DNA of 64,000 nt from Erigeron canadensis (taxonomy: Eukaryota > Streptophyta > Magnoliopsida > Asterales > Asteraceae). Positions within the stretch are counted from its first letter, which is position 1, and each line of letters opens with the position of its first letter. Under the pieces are notes generated by a model that saw only the letters and a list, made by a program, of their open reading frames with translations, had not been told where the DNA came from and did no database searches. This document shows positions 33,014-43,764 of the stretch, one piece after another. The stretch covers positions 28,925,295 to 28,989,294 of the forward strand of contig NC_057767.1 of NCBI RefSeq assembly GCF_010389155.1, in the 5' to 3' direction. The position numbers and the translations under genes were made by a program.

Positions 33014-33409
33014 TCTATACTATATTATAAAGCAGATCTCTCTGTCTACATTTTAAGTTTCAATATTTACTTTTCTAAAATGTCCATATATCAATTCTAT
33101 ATTTACTTAACACACTTTCTCTCTCCTCAAATCTCAACCAATCATTTTTTTTCTCTCATCCATAAATAATTTATTCCTCCAATTCATTCAAAATCTTTTA
33201 TCTCAAAAACCATACATCGATAAATTCTAAAAATTATATGGGTGTTCTTAAAATTTCATGCTCTTTCATTAGAGATGTCATTCGATATACTTTCGACGAA
33301 TTTTTTAAATCCGAGGGCAGAGCCCGTACGGCTAAGTCATTTGGTATCACACTATATAACCTATCACCCCCACCATCTCGCTGCCGTAACGCACGGATAC
33401 TTGCTCTCG
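33014..33409 (+). mobile_element. Non-autonomous Helitron (396 bp), same subfamily as 48964-49427
   Basis: It starts TCTATACTATATTATAAA after A and ends GCACGGATACTTGCTCTCG before T. Inside, ATGGGTGTTCTTAAAATTTC and TTTCATTAGAGATGTCATTC are shared with 48964-49427 in inverted orientation, and overall similarity runs from end to end. Confidence 0.75.
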
Positions 33410-33904
33410 TTCACTATAGCACATAAATGGAATGTTTGATCGAGATACGGTCAAACAGGCCGAAGACTTATAACTTATTAACCCCATGCTTCACCATTCA
33501 AAAAACCATATGACTTGACTTTCACTCTCAATGACTAGGCTTATTGGCTTATGACCATTAACTGAAAAACACGTAGACTTCTTTCTTGACCCAAAAGAAG
33601 CATAATAACCAACTTAATTTCTCAGTAACTCAAAATACGGCCTAACGGGCCAATAACGCATCGATCCAAAATATAGATAATAACATACTTAATGTTCTAA
33701 CTTACACATACATATAATCCATCAGTAACCAGTTTTGTAGATAACAAATATGATGAAAAATGAAACTGGAAAGTATATTATTACAATATGATATGAACAT
33801 TGTAAACTAAAAATATCCCATACCACTTAAACCAAGTCGATCGAGTTGACGTTATTTTAAAGTAAACCTAAACATAAACAAAATCTATTAAAATAAAAAC
33901 AATG
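33410..33904. other. Non-coding sequence
   Basis: No feature was recognised. Confidence 0.4.
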
Positions 33905-35045
33905 GGAAAGAGTTTCGACTTTCGAACCCTTTCTCAATTGCATGACGGGTGAGTTTCCCATGACCTATCTTAACCTTGTGGTGGGATCCAACATGAATTT
34001 GGTAAAAAATTGGGACCCGGTAATACACACCTTTGAAACCAGATTATCCCAATGGAAATCTTCTACTCTCTCTCTCTCTGGGTGGTCGAATCACCTTGAT
34101 TAAATTCGTGCTTGATAGTCTCCCAGCCTACTACTTTTCTCTGTATAAGGCCCCGGTAAGTGTCATATCAAAACTTGAATCAATTCGTAGATCTTTTTTT
34201 TTGGAGGGGGGGGGGATCGATCTCTAAGAAGAAAATATCGTGGATTGCATAGGAAAAAATCATCGCTCCTGTTGATTCGGGCGGGTTAGGGTTGGGTTCT
34301 TTACATGTTAAAAATCTATCATTGCTTTCCAAATGGTGGTGGCGCCTCCGTAAGGATCCCCATTGTCTTTGGGGACGCGTCATCTCTTCCATACACTTTT
34401 CTAATCGTAGCCAATCCCCTGTCCCTTTTAAACCGGATTTGGTGGGAGCTTGGAGAACTATCGCCAAACTTGACTCCCACCTTGTCCAATTTAATGTTTG
34501 CTTGGAGTCTCAAATTACAGGTCGTTGGCAATGGAGGTACTATTCGATTTTGGTCAGAAACATGGATCAGCAATTCCCCTCTTTCTGTTTTATTTCCTGA
34601 ACTATTTCAACTTGAACGAGAAAAGACCTGCCTCATCAAAGATCGTTGTACCGGTAATGGATTATTCTCCCAGTGGCAATGGAACTGGTCCAAGCCTCCC
34701 ACTTCTTCCACCGAACTGCAGCAACTCGAAGCCCTTTTATCTTTGATTTCACGCACGCATCTGACAAACTCTAGTGACACCTGGACATGGAAACTTGACC
34801 CCTCTGGATCCTTTACCACCAAGTCTATGCGATGCTGTCATCAAAATGCAACTTTTGGACCGAGAACCTGGCCTTTTCCATGGAACCGTTTGACACCTTT
34901 CAAAGTAAATATCCTGGGATAGCGTATTGAACAAAACCGTCAAGTTTGTAATTTCTCGCTTTATATTATGCTATGTACTCCTAGCTTCTCGCTAGTATTT
35001 CCTTTATTAATAAAATATCCCTTTTGACTGTTTAAAAAAAAAAAA
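33905..35045 (+). mobile_element. 5'-truncated LINE fragment
   Basis: The late part of a LINE reverse transcriptase is present in shifting frames: [18 protein letters not shown] (about 33993), [20 protein letters not shown] (about 34066), LSLLSKWWWRLRKD (about 34318) and GNGGTIRFWSETWISN (about 34519). It stops at WNRLTPFKVNI; the zf-RVT region expected next is deleted and the 3' UTR follows, with an A-run at about 35033-35045. Frame changes occur near 34225 and 34480. No target duplication was seen. Confidence 0.85.
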
Positions 35046-35400
35046 GCCTCAAGATATTTTAATTTTAATAATCAATAAATGGGGATAGTATATTTGTTGT
35101 TGGCTGCATCAAAATTTCTTGTGGTTATATAAAAGTCAGGGAATGATGATTTATACTTATATAATGAATGGGTTAAATTGTAGTATTTTCCAAAAAAAAT
35201 TCTTCTTTGCTGCAGCCATTCCATTTTGCATATTTGATTTACCCTTAATAAATTAACTAATTGATAATAGTAATAGAACTATAAGTATTTTTATGAGGTT
35301 TGTTTTCATTGTGTTGTAGATGGTTTTACTTGTTCATGAAAACCTTATTTTCGTTGTTGGCATTGTTATGTAACAAGTTGCTTATTTTTAATGCAACACA
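35046..35400. other. Non-coding AT-rich sequence
   Basis: No feature was recognised. Confidence 0.4.
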
Positions 35401-35639
35401 TCCATACCAATTTATATAAAAAAAAATAGTCTATTTGTTTAAAGTTACATGAAAAAGTTGTCTAAAATATCTTTAATGATTAAATTACATTATATTATTT
35501 ATTTGTTAAAATATATTCATTAACTCTTTATGACAATTAATTTTACATTAATAACCTACACCACTCGACGCCACCTCTCACCCTACCACCACACTGTCGC
35601 CGCCATGTCCACCGCCACATCACGCAGGTTTCGTGCTAG
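35401..35639 (+). mobile_element. Non-autonomous Helitron (239 bp)
   Basis: It starts TCCATACCAATTTATATAAA after A and ends GCAGGTTTCGTGCTAG before T, with a CACCGCCA-rich tract before the end. A central AAAAAGTTGTCTAAA stretch resembles the Helitron at 51601-51869. Confidence 0.6.
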
Positions 35640-35657
35640 TAATAACTAATAATCAAA

Positions 35658-35930
35658 ACCACTTGGTCTTAGATCAAGTAGCCACATGGGGCCCTCTTTG
35701 GGGGTTCTAAGGGAGGGGATGTTGGCTGGAAGACTTGGGATCGAATGTCAATTCCCTATGGTCTCGGACATTTTTTCTCTTCGGACGCGTTCAGGTCGTG
35801 TTATCGCACCCTTGGTCTCCAAGGGTGTCTTCGGGTTCTAACCGCTAGCATACTGCCCACTTGGATGTCACTGTTAGGGTTCGAATCACTATTAAACTAA
35901 CACACCGTTTTTAAGGGGGAAAAAAGTACT
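35658..35930 (+). mobile_element. SINE-like sequence
   Basis: A GC-richer block contains two pol III box B-like motifs, GGGATCGAATG (about 35728) and GGGTTCGAATCA (about 35876), and ends near an A-rich GGGGGAAAAAAG. A short GTAATAA occurs on both sides, too short to prove a target duplication. The class is uncertain. Confidence 0.4.
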
Positions 35931-36597
35931 CGTAATAAAATAAAATAGAAAAATAATCAAGGTATATATGTCTCGCAGCTCGCACAATCCAAACTAATGA
36001 TTCTCGTCATCGTTTACTTAAATATATGAGGTTTTATGAAATTATCACATACTCGGTTAACCTCTTATTCGTGCAACATGTCCTATCACCAAAGTACTTT
36101 GAAATTTCTTAACTTGTTATGTCAAAAACAAATTGTTAATTTGATTTTTCAAGTCCAAATACATCTTTAACTAACACATTCACCAAAACACAAAAGGTTA
36201 GTGACTAACTAACAATTAGGCTTTGTATACAAACTCAAAACTTTCTGTAAAAGTAACTTGATCAAACTAGCAAAAATTGAAGGATTATAGCTAATTCATT
36301 AACCTTTTTGCAGTAATGAATGTTAAGAAATATAACATTTTCATTATAATAGTAATAATACTGTAATATTTATAACACAAACTATAAAATACGTTATTTC
36401 CAACAGAATCATATAGAGCCACATATTTCCATTCACAATAAGTCAAAGTTAGCATGTGTCACATTTTTGGACTCAAAATGGATTAATTAATTGAAGTGTG
36501 ACGCCATTTACATTTGAATATCATGTATTTCCAAACATTTGACCAACTCCAACTATACCACTTTCGTTATTCTTTCAAGACTTCATATTTTTCTCCC
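35931..36597. other. Upstream region of the ENTH gene
   Basis: This AT-rich stretch precedes the ENTH coding region and should contain its promoter. No TATA box could be assigned with confidence. Confidence 0.4.
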
Positions 36598-36618
36598 ATG
36601 AAAAAATGTCAATCTTAG
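36598..36618 (+). promoter_or_regulatory. Upstream mini-ORF overlapping the ENTH start codon
   Basis: An ATG at 36598 opens a six-codon frame (MKKCQS) ending at TAG 36618. It overlaps the ENTH start at 36606 in another frame. If the transcript starts upstream, this could reduce initiation at the main ATG. Confidence 0.4.
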
Positions 36619-38100
36619 GCAAACCCAACAACAATGAAAATCTGGGATCATCATCTTTCCATGAATTTAAAAAACAAGCCTCTTTTTTCTTTAAAGAAAA
36701 GATCAAGACTGCTAGATTAGCCTTGACTGATGTCACCCCTGCTCAATTGTAATCTCAATTTTTTTTTTTCTTTTTTACGTATTTGGATTAGTTTATTTTC
36801 TGGACTTATCGGCTTATTGAAATTTCAAAAGACCGATAAGTGCATAGCTAGTTGGCTTATAGCCTTATATAAGTATGATCAAAGTGATAAACTCATAAGC
36901 CGGGCGGGGGGAAATGCGTATACTGGTCTTTTGAAATTTCGATTAGCCGATCAGCTCAGAAAATAAGATAATCCAAGCATCCCATATTTAAATTTTGGTT
37001 TATATTTCCTAAGAAAAGTTTAACTTACTTTTTTTTTTTAATATGGGTTATTTAAGATTGGTTGAAGAGTCAACAAATGGCAACCAATGGGCACCAGATG
37101 CAAGAACCTTAAAGTTGATATCAAAAGCTGCTTTTGAAATTGATGATTATTGGAGGATTGTTAATGTTCTTCACAACAGGTATATAGTATGTATTTTGTA
37201 TCTATCTGTTTTTGTTGAAATTGTATTATTGAGTGTGACTATTTGGACTTAAATAACAGATTAGTGAGATTTGATGCAAACAATTGGAGGATGTGTTACA
37301 AAGCTGTGTTGGTATTAGAACACTTGTTAACACATGGCCCAGAAAGTGTTGCACAAGAATTTCAGACTCATAAAGATGTTCTTCAAGAAATGACTAGCTT
37401 TCAATATATTGATGAAAAAGGGTACCTTTTTTTCTTCTTGGTTTTGGATAATTTGATGTAAAAGATTAATCTTTATTGTTGGTTTACCTTTTTTATAATA
37501 TCGGTAGCAATAGTTTGTACTTTGTAGTATAAGATTTTGGTCTTTTGACTGTGTTTTACGCCTTTACGGTGTAGATTCAATTGGGGGCTTAATGTAAGAA
37601 TGAAATCAGAAAGAATCTTGAAGTTTTTTAATGATGGGAATGTTTTGAAAGAAGAAAGAACAAGAGCAAGAAAATTAAGTAGAGGGATTGAAGGTTTCGG
37701 GAGCTTTAGCCATAGAGTTTCATCCGAAAACGGTGTTCTTCAACAATCTTCAGCCGAAAAATACAGAAGGTCCAATACACAATTTAATGAACATGGCAAT
37801 CTTGAAGAAAATCAGGTCCAAGATGCGAAATTGGAAGCAGGAAACTTCATTAAGAAAAAAACGCAGAATTTGGGTTCTAGTAGTGGATCCGTTGATAACT
37901 TAATAGTAGAAAAGTTGGGAAGTGAGTTTAGTGTGAAAGAAAATATGGCTCCAAAGGAGGATGTTGTTCTTGCTCCGATAGAGGAATCAAATCCGTTATT
38001 GGGTGATAGAAAAAATAGTTCAAAGATTATGGTAGACGTTGAAGAAGATCATCCATTCAACGATGAAGAGAATGAAGCAAAAATGTCCTTGATTTCATGA
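36606..38100 (+). CDS. ENTH-domain (epsin-like) protein, four exons
   Basis: Exons: 36606-36748, 37057-37179, 37260-37421 and 37575-38100. All introns are GT-AG and the joined frame is open for 317 codons. The ENTH domain (about residues 20-145) is complete: FKKQASFFFKEKIKTARLAL, TDVTPAQL, STNGNQWAPD, FEIDDYWRIVNVLH, RMCYKAVLVLEHLLTHGPES and FQYIDEKG|FNWGLNVRMKSERIL. ENTH domains bind phosphoinositides on membranes and help form clathrin-coated vesicles. The tail (residues about 165-317) is polar and acidic with ESNPLLG and EDHPFNDEENE; no classical NPF motif is present. The length suits the short plant ENTH proteins rather than full epsins. The start was chosen because the nearby upstream ATG (36598) meets a stop after six codons. 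A polyadenylation-type AATAAA lies at 38246. Coordinates span introns. Confidence 0.93.
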
Positions 38101-38255
38101 TATGGAGTAGACAAAAGTGTTTGCTTATATATTTACTTGTAGCATTTATCATGCTATAAAGATGTGTTTTGATCAAAAGAAATATCATGCTTTCTATGTA
38201 CACAAAGTTAAAAGTACAATATGATGTTGTTGTGTGATGAAAACAAATAAAAAGG

Positions 38256-38330
38256 GATTTTGGTCTGACTAAGATATGTTAATCTGATGTTGATTTTGGT
38301 CTAACTATAGATATGTTAATCTGATGTTGT
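38256..38330. repeat. Short tandem repeat of about 37 bp, two units
   Basis: GATTTTGGTCT...AGATATGTTAATCTGATGTT occurs at 38256-38291 and 38292-38330 with small indels, just after the ENTH gene. Confidence 0.85.
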
Positions 38331-38364
38331 TATGTGATAAACTCAAACAAAACTGCAATTGAAT

Positions 38365-38842
38365 TAGACACCTCGCAACCTCGCCAAAGTGCATACAGCT
38401 GTTTCAAGCTCTTATTCAACCCTTGGCTATGCTTTTCTCACATACATATCTCAGTTTTCCCTGCAATTACCTTAAGCATCACACCCTTTTGCTAATATTA
38501 TGTGACGGCCATTTGTATAATCATCACCTTCGCAACAATTCCCTCACATAACCAGTATGTATCCGATTACTCCTCTCTTTAGCTTTCTCTTCCTCTAAAA
38601 TCAAGTCATCCATCCCAGACCCACCACCAACCTTCCCCTTTTTGTCTTTTGCCACCTTATCGACAACTTCCATTTTTTTTTTTTTAACGACAGAATTAAT
38701 ATATATTAATATAAATGGCAAACTAGCAAGGTATCATGAATCGACAACTTCCATCTCATAATAAAAATCTCGAGCTTCCTTCCCCTTTCTCTTTTGCTTC
38801 ATTTTTCGTTAGGAGAACTAACGCTAAACTTCTTCTTCTTAT
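38365..38842 (-). pseudogene. Partial KIN17 copy, broken
   Basis: Minus-strand similarity to the middle and C-terminal part of the intact KIN17 gene about 4 kb away. VGGGSGMDDLILEEEKAKER matches its VGGSALDELIREEEKAKERS. Downstream bases still resemble the KVI...ELETVIPQIGG region, but with frame changes and gaps. The part upstream of this (GEKKSVGKEKGEGGSRF in the parent) is also recognisable. It is interrupted by a 68-bp retroposed tail (38674-38741) and bordered by an inserted repeat from about 38845. It lacks the zinc finger and the ends. Confidence 0.85.
38674..38741 (-). mobile_element. Very short (68 bp) LINE-tail insertion with target duplication
   Basis: A perfect 13-bp direct repeat, CGACAACTTCCAT (38661-38673 and 38742-38754), flanks a minus-strand sequence that ends in a 12-base A-run. 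The body TTGCTAGT...CTGTCGTT before the A-run resembles the 3' end of the LINE at 46290-48190 (TTGCTAGTCG...GCCGTTC). This is the product of extreme 5' truncation during LINE insertion. Confidence 0.9.
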
Positions 38843-38844
38843 CA

Positions 38845-39394
38845 GTGTTGTAAAATCGGATTTATCGGCCGATATATCGGTTATCGGCCTTCACCGATAA
38901 GAAAAATGACTTATCAGGCAATTTATCGTTTTGGTCAAATTTCGGTCAAACTCGGCACTTATCGGTCAATATCGGTCGGAAAAAAAATTGACCAATTTTT
39001 TTTTATTTAAAAAATTGGGTTTTTATTTATTACTTTCTTTAATTCAATTTTTTCTATCTGATTTTTAATTAATTATTTAATTTTTGAGTTAATCTTTAAT
39101 AATCTTTTAATATCTAGTTGTAAATTGTAATTACTTTCTTTACTACCGTTTTTCCCTTTTGAATATAGTCTATAGAAACTTAAATTTCAAAACTTTAAGT
39201 GGAATTATTTTTTTTTCCTATAATTTTATATTCTAATTATTGATTTATTGTATTACAAATTGTTTATTTGTTAGTATATATATAAATTTTAGATAAATTC
39301 CTTTACATTTTAAGGTATCCGATATATCCCCGATATATCCTATTTATCGCTTATCAGTGGTCAGCCGATAATAAACCGATAACCGACATTTGCT
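38845..39394. mobile_element. Repeat element with CCGATATATCGG motifs inserted beside the KIN17 copy
   Basis: The two ends are rich in TTATCGG/CCGATAA motifs. CTTCTTATC on the left (about 38836) and CTTCTTACC on the right (about 39395) could be a 9-bp duplication with one mismatch, but terminal inverted repeats are weak. Class not assigned. Confidence 0.45.
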
Positions 39395-40364
39395 TCTTAC
39401 CACCAATAAAGAACATAGATAGAGAACTACAAATGGGTGGGTCAAAATGGTTGCCGTGTCAAGACAAAAGTAAGTTTTAAGTCAACTAAAACACATTTTA
39501 TCCTTCATAACTTTTTACCTGATTCGGTACCAATCTATTTTTGACCCATTACCTACCCACCTGTTTTGCCACAATTTCTAGGCATTGCAGTTCCAGACGT
39601 TCTGAAGTTTCCACCATTTTTGGATCTCTATCCTGCAACAATGCAACTTACACTTACTACTAGTTCCTGTTGTTACAGGTTCTGATTGTTGCTTTACATT
39701 TTTCATTTCCAGATACAGCTACGATTTAACAAATACAAACATGTAAGCACAAAATCCAAGTTAATATGTATATGTGTGTGTATATATATATATATATATA
39801 ACATATATATAAGAACCCTGAATGGTACAAGAAGATTGTAAAAGCATTCAAAATAAACGTTGATCCATAATTACGTAATTCCATTTACCGGAAAGCATTC
39901 AAATATGCAATCACCTACTCATCCAACAAACCCTGAAAGTTTCGGTGTATAAATTAGATAAGAGGATATGAATTAAAAAATCAGAATAAACCCACTGGCC
40001 ACTGCTCGCCATTGTCACAAGAAACTCTAACCTTGCCTAAATGAATGAGCATTTATTCAAATATTTCACAAAAACAATGTGTTAAACAATGTGTTGCTTT
40101 GAAAGAATAGGTGGAAAAATCGATCAGCCAATATCTGGATATGACAGTGCAACATAGTTCTAAACAAGCCACAATTCATTTATGATGTTAATACCTCAGT
40201 TTGTTCAAAATACAGCCTAATGTGCCATTATTTACAGTCGCCTATGGTCTTATAAGCTCAGAACCATGCCAACGTGATTAAGCATATGTACCAAGCTTTG
40301 ACATATGATTCATACTTAAAGGGTTGATTCAACTATAACAGTATATAACTGACTCTTTGACATC
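39395..40364. other. Mostly non-coding, with an exon-like piece and a TA/TG microsatellite
   Basis: A minus-strand stretch at about 39632-39580 follows a GCAG border and is open (DRDPKMVETSERLELQCL); no family was recognised. A (TG)n(TA)n run lies at about 39772-39801. Confidence 0.4.
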
Positions 40365-40620
40365 TTATAGCATTGCTTTGGTTTCTTCAAAAACCTTGAA
40401 AAAATCATTTAAAAGTTTTGTGAAAGGGTCAACAGGAAGGACAATTTTTTGTGAGTTAAGCATCATCTGGGAAAGCACGTCAAGTAACCATTTGAAACCG
40501 GCATAATTGGTGGGAATACAACAAGTCAGATATCAGACTCCTTTATCTTCCAACATCTGGGGAGCAATACCAAGACCCCTTGAGAGAAGGTATCTAGAAA
40601 TATATCAAAGTTATGGCGAC
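40365..40620 (-). pseudogene. Unrecognised coding-like fragment with one internal stop
   Basis: The minus strand encodes RYLLSRGLGIAPQMLEDKGV, an in-frame TGA, then NYAGFKWLLDVLSQMMLNSQ, KIVLPVDPFTKLLNDFF and KVFEETKAML to a stop at 40365. Ordinary amino-acid use over about 85 codons with a single stop suggests the recent remains of a real gene exon. I do not recognise the family. Confidence 0.5.
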
Positions 40621-41426
40621 TAAGAACTCCATAGAGGTAGCTAGTGAATTTATTATGAGTTTCCTTACTCCCCTGATACACCATCACACTATTTTCTTCA
40701 ATCCTAATATTCTCTCTTTATTAGTTCACCTTAAGTTATTCTGTTATTGTCAAACTTTATGCAGCAATATATTCTAAAAAACCCAGCCTCAATCTACTCC
40801 GAATTTAGGGGTTTATATCCTAAAAAATTCAAAATTCGTTGTTCATTGAGTTAAGCTATCTATTCAAAAGCCACATAAAATAATTCCACTTATTTTGCAA
40901 GCAATTTGACTAAATAAAGACTGATGCAATACAGTCAAGTTAGTTTGCGATTTTATTTCTCACCAGTCACACGCAACACCAACTGAAGGAAGATTGTATA
41001 TGAATAAGTAGTAACAATTCAAACTACAATTAAAATTACGGTAAACAAAATTAAATTCAATAACTAGCATGTACTAGCCCAAGCATAACTTCCATATTTA
41101 CCCACACTAGACCAGTCATCATTGAATCATTCATACGGAAGTTAACTCAATTCCCTGAGTAAACCGGTTCAGGGTATTGACAGCCGCGAGTTAACGATTC
41201 TTCTGAAAAGCTCATATATTACACCCTAAGCAAAATAAAATCTTGGACAATCTTAATTTCTGGAAAGACCCAATTATTCTCTAAATACACAAGTACTGCA
41301 GATAAATCAGATTGTTCATTCCATGGCACTGATTTCCAATTTGCAGGTGCACAAAAATACATTATTAAACAAACAAACTATGTTGAACTTCTAGTCTTAT
41401 ATGGCTTTCAAGTTTCAATTATTTCA
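40621..41426. other. Non-coding AT-rich sequence
   Basis: No feature was recognised. Confidence 0.4.
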
Positions 41427-41556
41427 GGAGTACCAAGAGTGATGACTGGTGACACAATCAATAAACCCTAAAACAATCATAAACACTAATTTTAGAAGAA
41501 TATCCAACTACCCCAAAATGTTAAAATCATAAAATTAACATCTGACAACTGGCATG
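41427..41556. repeat. Segment duplicated at 32177-32308
   Basis: Direct-orientation partner of the copy at 32177, about 130 bp with scattered substitutions. It lies downstream of KIN17, on the 3' side of that gene. Confidence 0.85.
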
Positions 41557-42500
41557 GAATACAGAAACTTGGTTTATTTCCCCAGATGAATAAAACGCAG
41601 CAATTCCATAGAAATCCAAACTAAATGCTACATTCGTCTGTGTAAAACGATACCTGGAGGATTTATGTAACAGTCTCATGCTCCTATTTACTAACATGCA
41701 GTTTACAACTACCCACATTTAAAGGAAAGAGGTTGCTATTTTGTAGCAAGTGACATGTGCAACAATTGAGAAATTATAAATGACATAACTGTTGTTGACA
41801 TTCCTACCGGAAAGGGGAATAGCACCAGCATAGGATCCCCTCTTTGTTTGAATGTTTTTCCATCTTGAAAATCTTTGTTTGATTGAAATTCGTCATCTTC
41901 AATTGTCAATTACATATCTCCATCTAAATCACCTGCAAATGTAACTCCTATAAGCCACAATTTCATCTAAACATCAACAAGAGTATACAATTATTAAGGT
42001 AAAGATTGAGTTGTCACAGATATACTGTAGTTTTCTCGAGTTTCTTAATAGTCACAACATTACATGTCTAGAATAAGTTATGATGAATGAGGTGAAAATA
42101 TTATGGTAAGTATCAGTCGACATAACTTGTAAAATAAAAAAATATCAAGACTTGAACAGTATGCTAGTATAAAAACATTAACACAATCTCGTAAATGCTG
42201 GTGCGTATAAGCAAATAAGCAATGCACACTCAATATAAGGGATTACTGAATTACTAAAATACCATATGCTTAGCATTCCTCATTATTCAAATCCGCGGCT
42301 ATTATTATGCTAAAAAAAATCATATGCATGTAAATATTTTGATATAGCAGACTTTAAACTACAATCAACAATAAAATTAAAAAATTAAAAACAATCCCTA
42401 ATATCTTTGTTACAAGAAACATATAACTTCATTAAGCAAATATCAAATGATTTTATGAGGTTTTACCTGCTAGAGACAATAGTAGTTCATCACACAACTT
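41557..42500. other. Region downstream of KIN17, possible 3' UTR intron
   Basis: On the minus strand, about 30 bases after the KIN17 stop, the sequence reads CTAGCAG|GTAAAACC (donor at about 42469), a good 5' splice site, so the 3' UTR may contain an intron reaching into this stretch. No acceptor was assigned. Confidence 0.35.
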
Positions 42501-43679
42501 TCACTGAGCAAGTTTACATATATCTTCATATTCTATCGCTTGGATAACTCTCCCATCATAGATACCCTTCTCAATCTGGACTTTGGCACAGAATTTCTCT
42601 GTATTTACAGAAACCAACCTTGCATTCGACCCACGGTACGCACCGTTCACAATCTTCACAACCCCACCAATTTGCGGAATAACCGTCTCAAGCTCTTCTT
42701 GATCTACCCTCAACTTATGCTTACTCTCAACCATCTCAATCTCCCCGACATACTTATCAATCACCTTTCGTACAACACCCTTTTGCTTATAATACCCTTT
42801 CTCCGCCAAATCTTTACTCATCACCTTCACAACGATCCCTTCAAATAACCAATAATCTTTCCGGTTACTCCTCTCTTTCGCCTTCTCTTCTTCCCTTATC
42901 AACTCATCCAACGCCGACCCACCAACCGTCTTCTCCTTCTTATCAACCGCCTTCTTCTTCACATCCTCGACTTCCTCAAACACAAATCTCGACCCCCCTT
43001 CACCCTTCTCTTTCCCAACACTCTTTTTCTCACCGATACTCAACTTAATCTTCTTCTCACTCCCATTGTCATCTCTCACCAACAACCTCGCTTCCTCACT
43101 CTCCAAACCCGCATCCCCTACACCCCCATTCAATTGCCCGGCCCGTTCAATCTGCCTCCTAATCTCCCTCTCTTGTTTCTCTTCATCAGCAACATCCGCT
43201 TTAACCCGCTTACTTTTCAACTTTTCTTTAAAAAGGGTCTCGGAATCCCTATCAATATAGGTCATAAACCAACCTTTCGACGTCTCCTCAACCTTACACT
43301 TCCCCGTCTTCCCTAAATACTTAACAAACTCAGTCAACGTAGCCCACTGCGTCGAATTCATATGCACATGATGTCTATCATTTATATACTCATTATAAAC
43401 AACAGTCGCGGCTACTCGACTAAACCTATGACTCCTTTTCATATGTTCCAAAAACATGCTCTCAAACTCCTCGGAATATCCCTCGACTATCCTATGCGGG
43501 TTTTGCCCGAAAACCTCCATTTGTCTTTGGTGACTTTCACTCATACAATGACACTTGAATCCATTTTCATCTCTACATTGTTTTTGACACATTTGACAAT
43601 ACCATCTAAGTTTTTGTAACCCTTTTGCTTTTATTCTGTTTGCTATTGCTTTTGGTGTTAAAAAATCGTTTTTCCCCAT
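42501..43679 (-). CDS. KIN17: KIN17 DNA/RNA-binding zinc-finger protein
   Basis: One open frame of 392 codons with no intron. It starts MGKNDFLTPKAIANRIKAKG, the invariant KIN17 start. A C2H2 finger follows (Cys28, Cys31, His44, His50), then the winged-helix-like KIN17 domain with VYNEYINDRHHVHMNSTQWA and LTEFVKYLGKTGKCKVEETS (about residues 55-150). A charged lysine/glutamate-rich middle (about 160-270) has EEEKAKERSNRKDYW. The C-terminal SH3/KOW-like tandem includes GYYKQKGVVRKVI, QIGGVVKIVNGAYRG and YEDICKLAQ. Plant KIN17 is about 410 residues, so this is near full length. KIN17 is a nuclear protein linked to DNA repair, replication and RNA processing. A probable 5' UTR intron lies at 43683-43764. 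A broken partial copy lies at 38365-38842. Confidence 0.97.
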   Translation of the reverse strand: MGKNDFLTPKAIANRIKAKGLQKLRWYCQMCQKQCRDENGFKCHCMSESHQRQMEVFGQNPHRIVEGYSEEFESMFLEHMKRSHRFSRVAATVVYNEYINDRHHVHMNSTQWATLTEFVKYLGKTGKCKVEETSKGWFMTYIDRDSETLFKEKLKSKRVKADVADEEKQEREIRRQIERAGQLNGGVGDAGLESEEARLLVRDDNGSEKKIKLSIGEKKSVGKEKGEGGSRFVFEEVEDVKKKAVDKKEKTVGGSALDELIREEEKAKERSNRKDYWLFEGIVVKVMSKDLAEKGYYKQKGVVRKVIDKYVGEIEMVESKHKLRVDQEELETVIPQIGGVVKIVNGAYRGSNARLVSVNTEKFCAKVQIEKGIYDGRVIQAIEYEDICKLAQ

Positions 43680-43682
43680 TTT

Positions 43683-43764
43683 CTAATTAATTATATAACT
43701 AATATATATTGAGATAGATATAGATATAGGGATTGAGTATGAGAGATGAAGAATTGGAACTTAC
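43683..43764 (-). other. Probable 5' UTR intron of KIN17
   Basis: Minus-strand donor CGTTTT|GTAAGTTCC and acceptor AATTAG|AAAATG lie 82 bases apart, immediately upstream of the start codon. Inferred from splice-site quality only. Confidence 0.45.

Noticed and set aside
34180..34943. Minus-strand frames over the LINE fragment
   Set aside because: They are complements of the plus-strand reverse transcriptase region.
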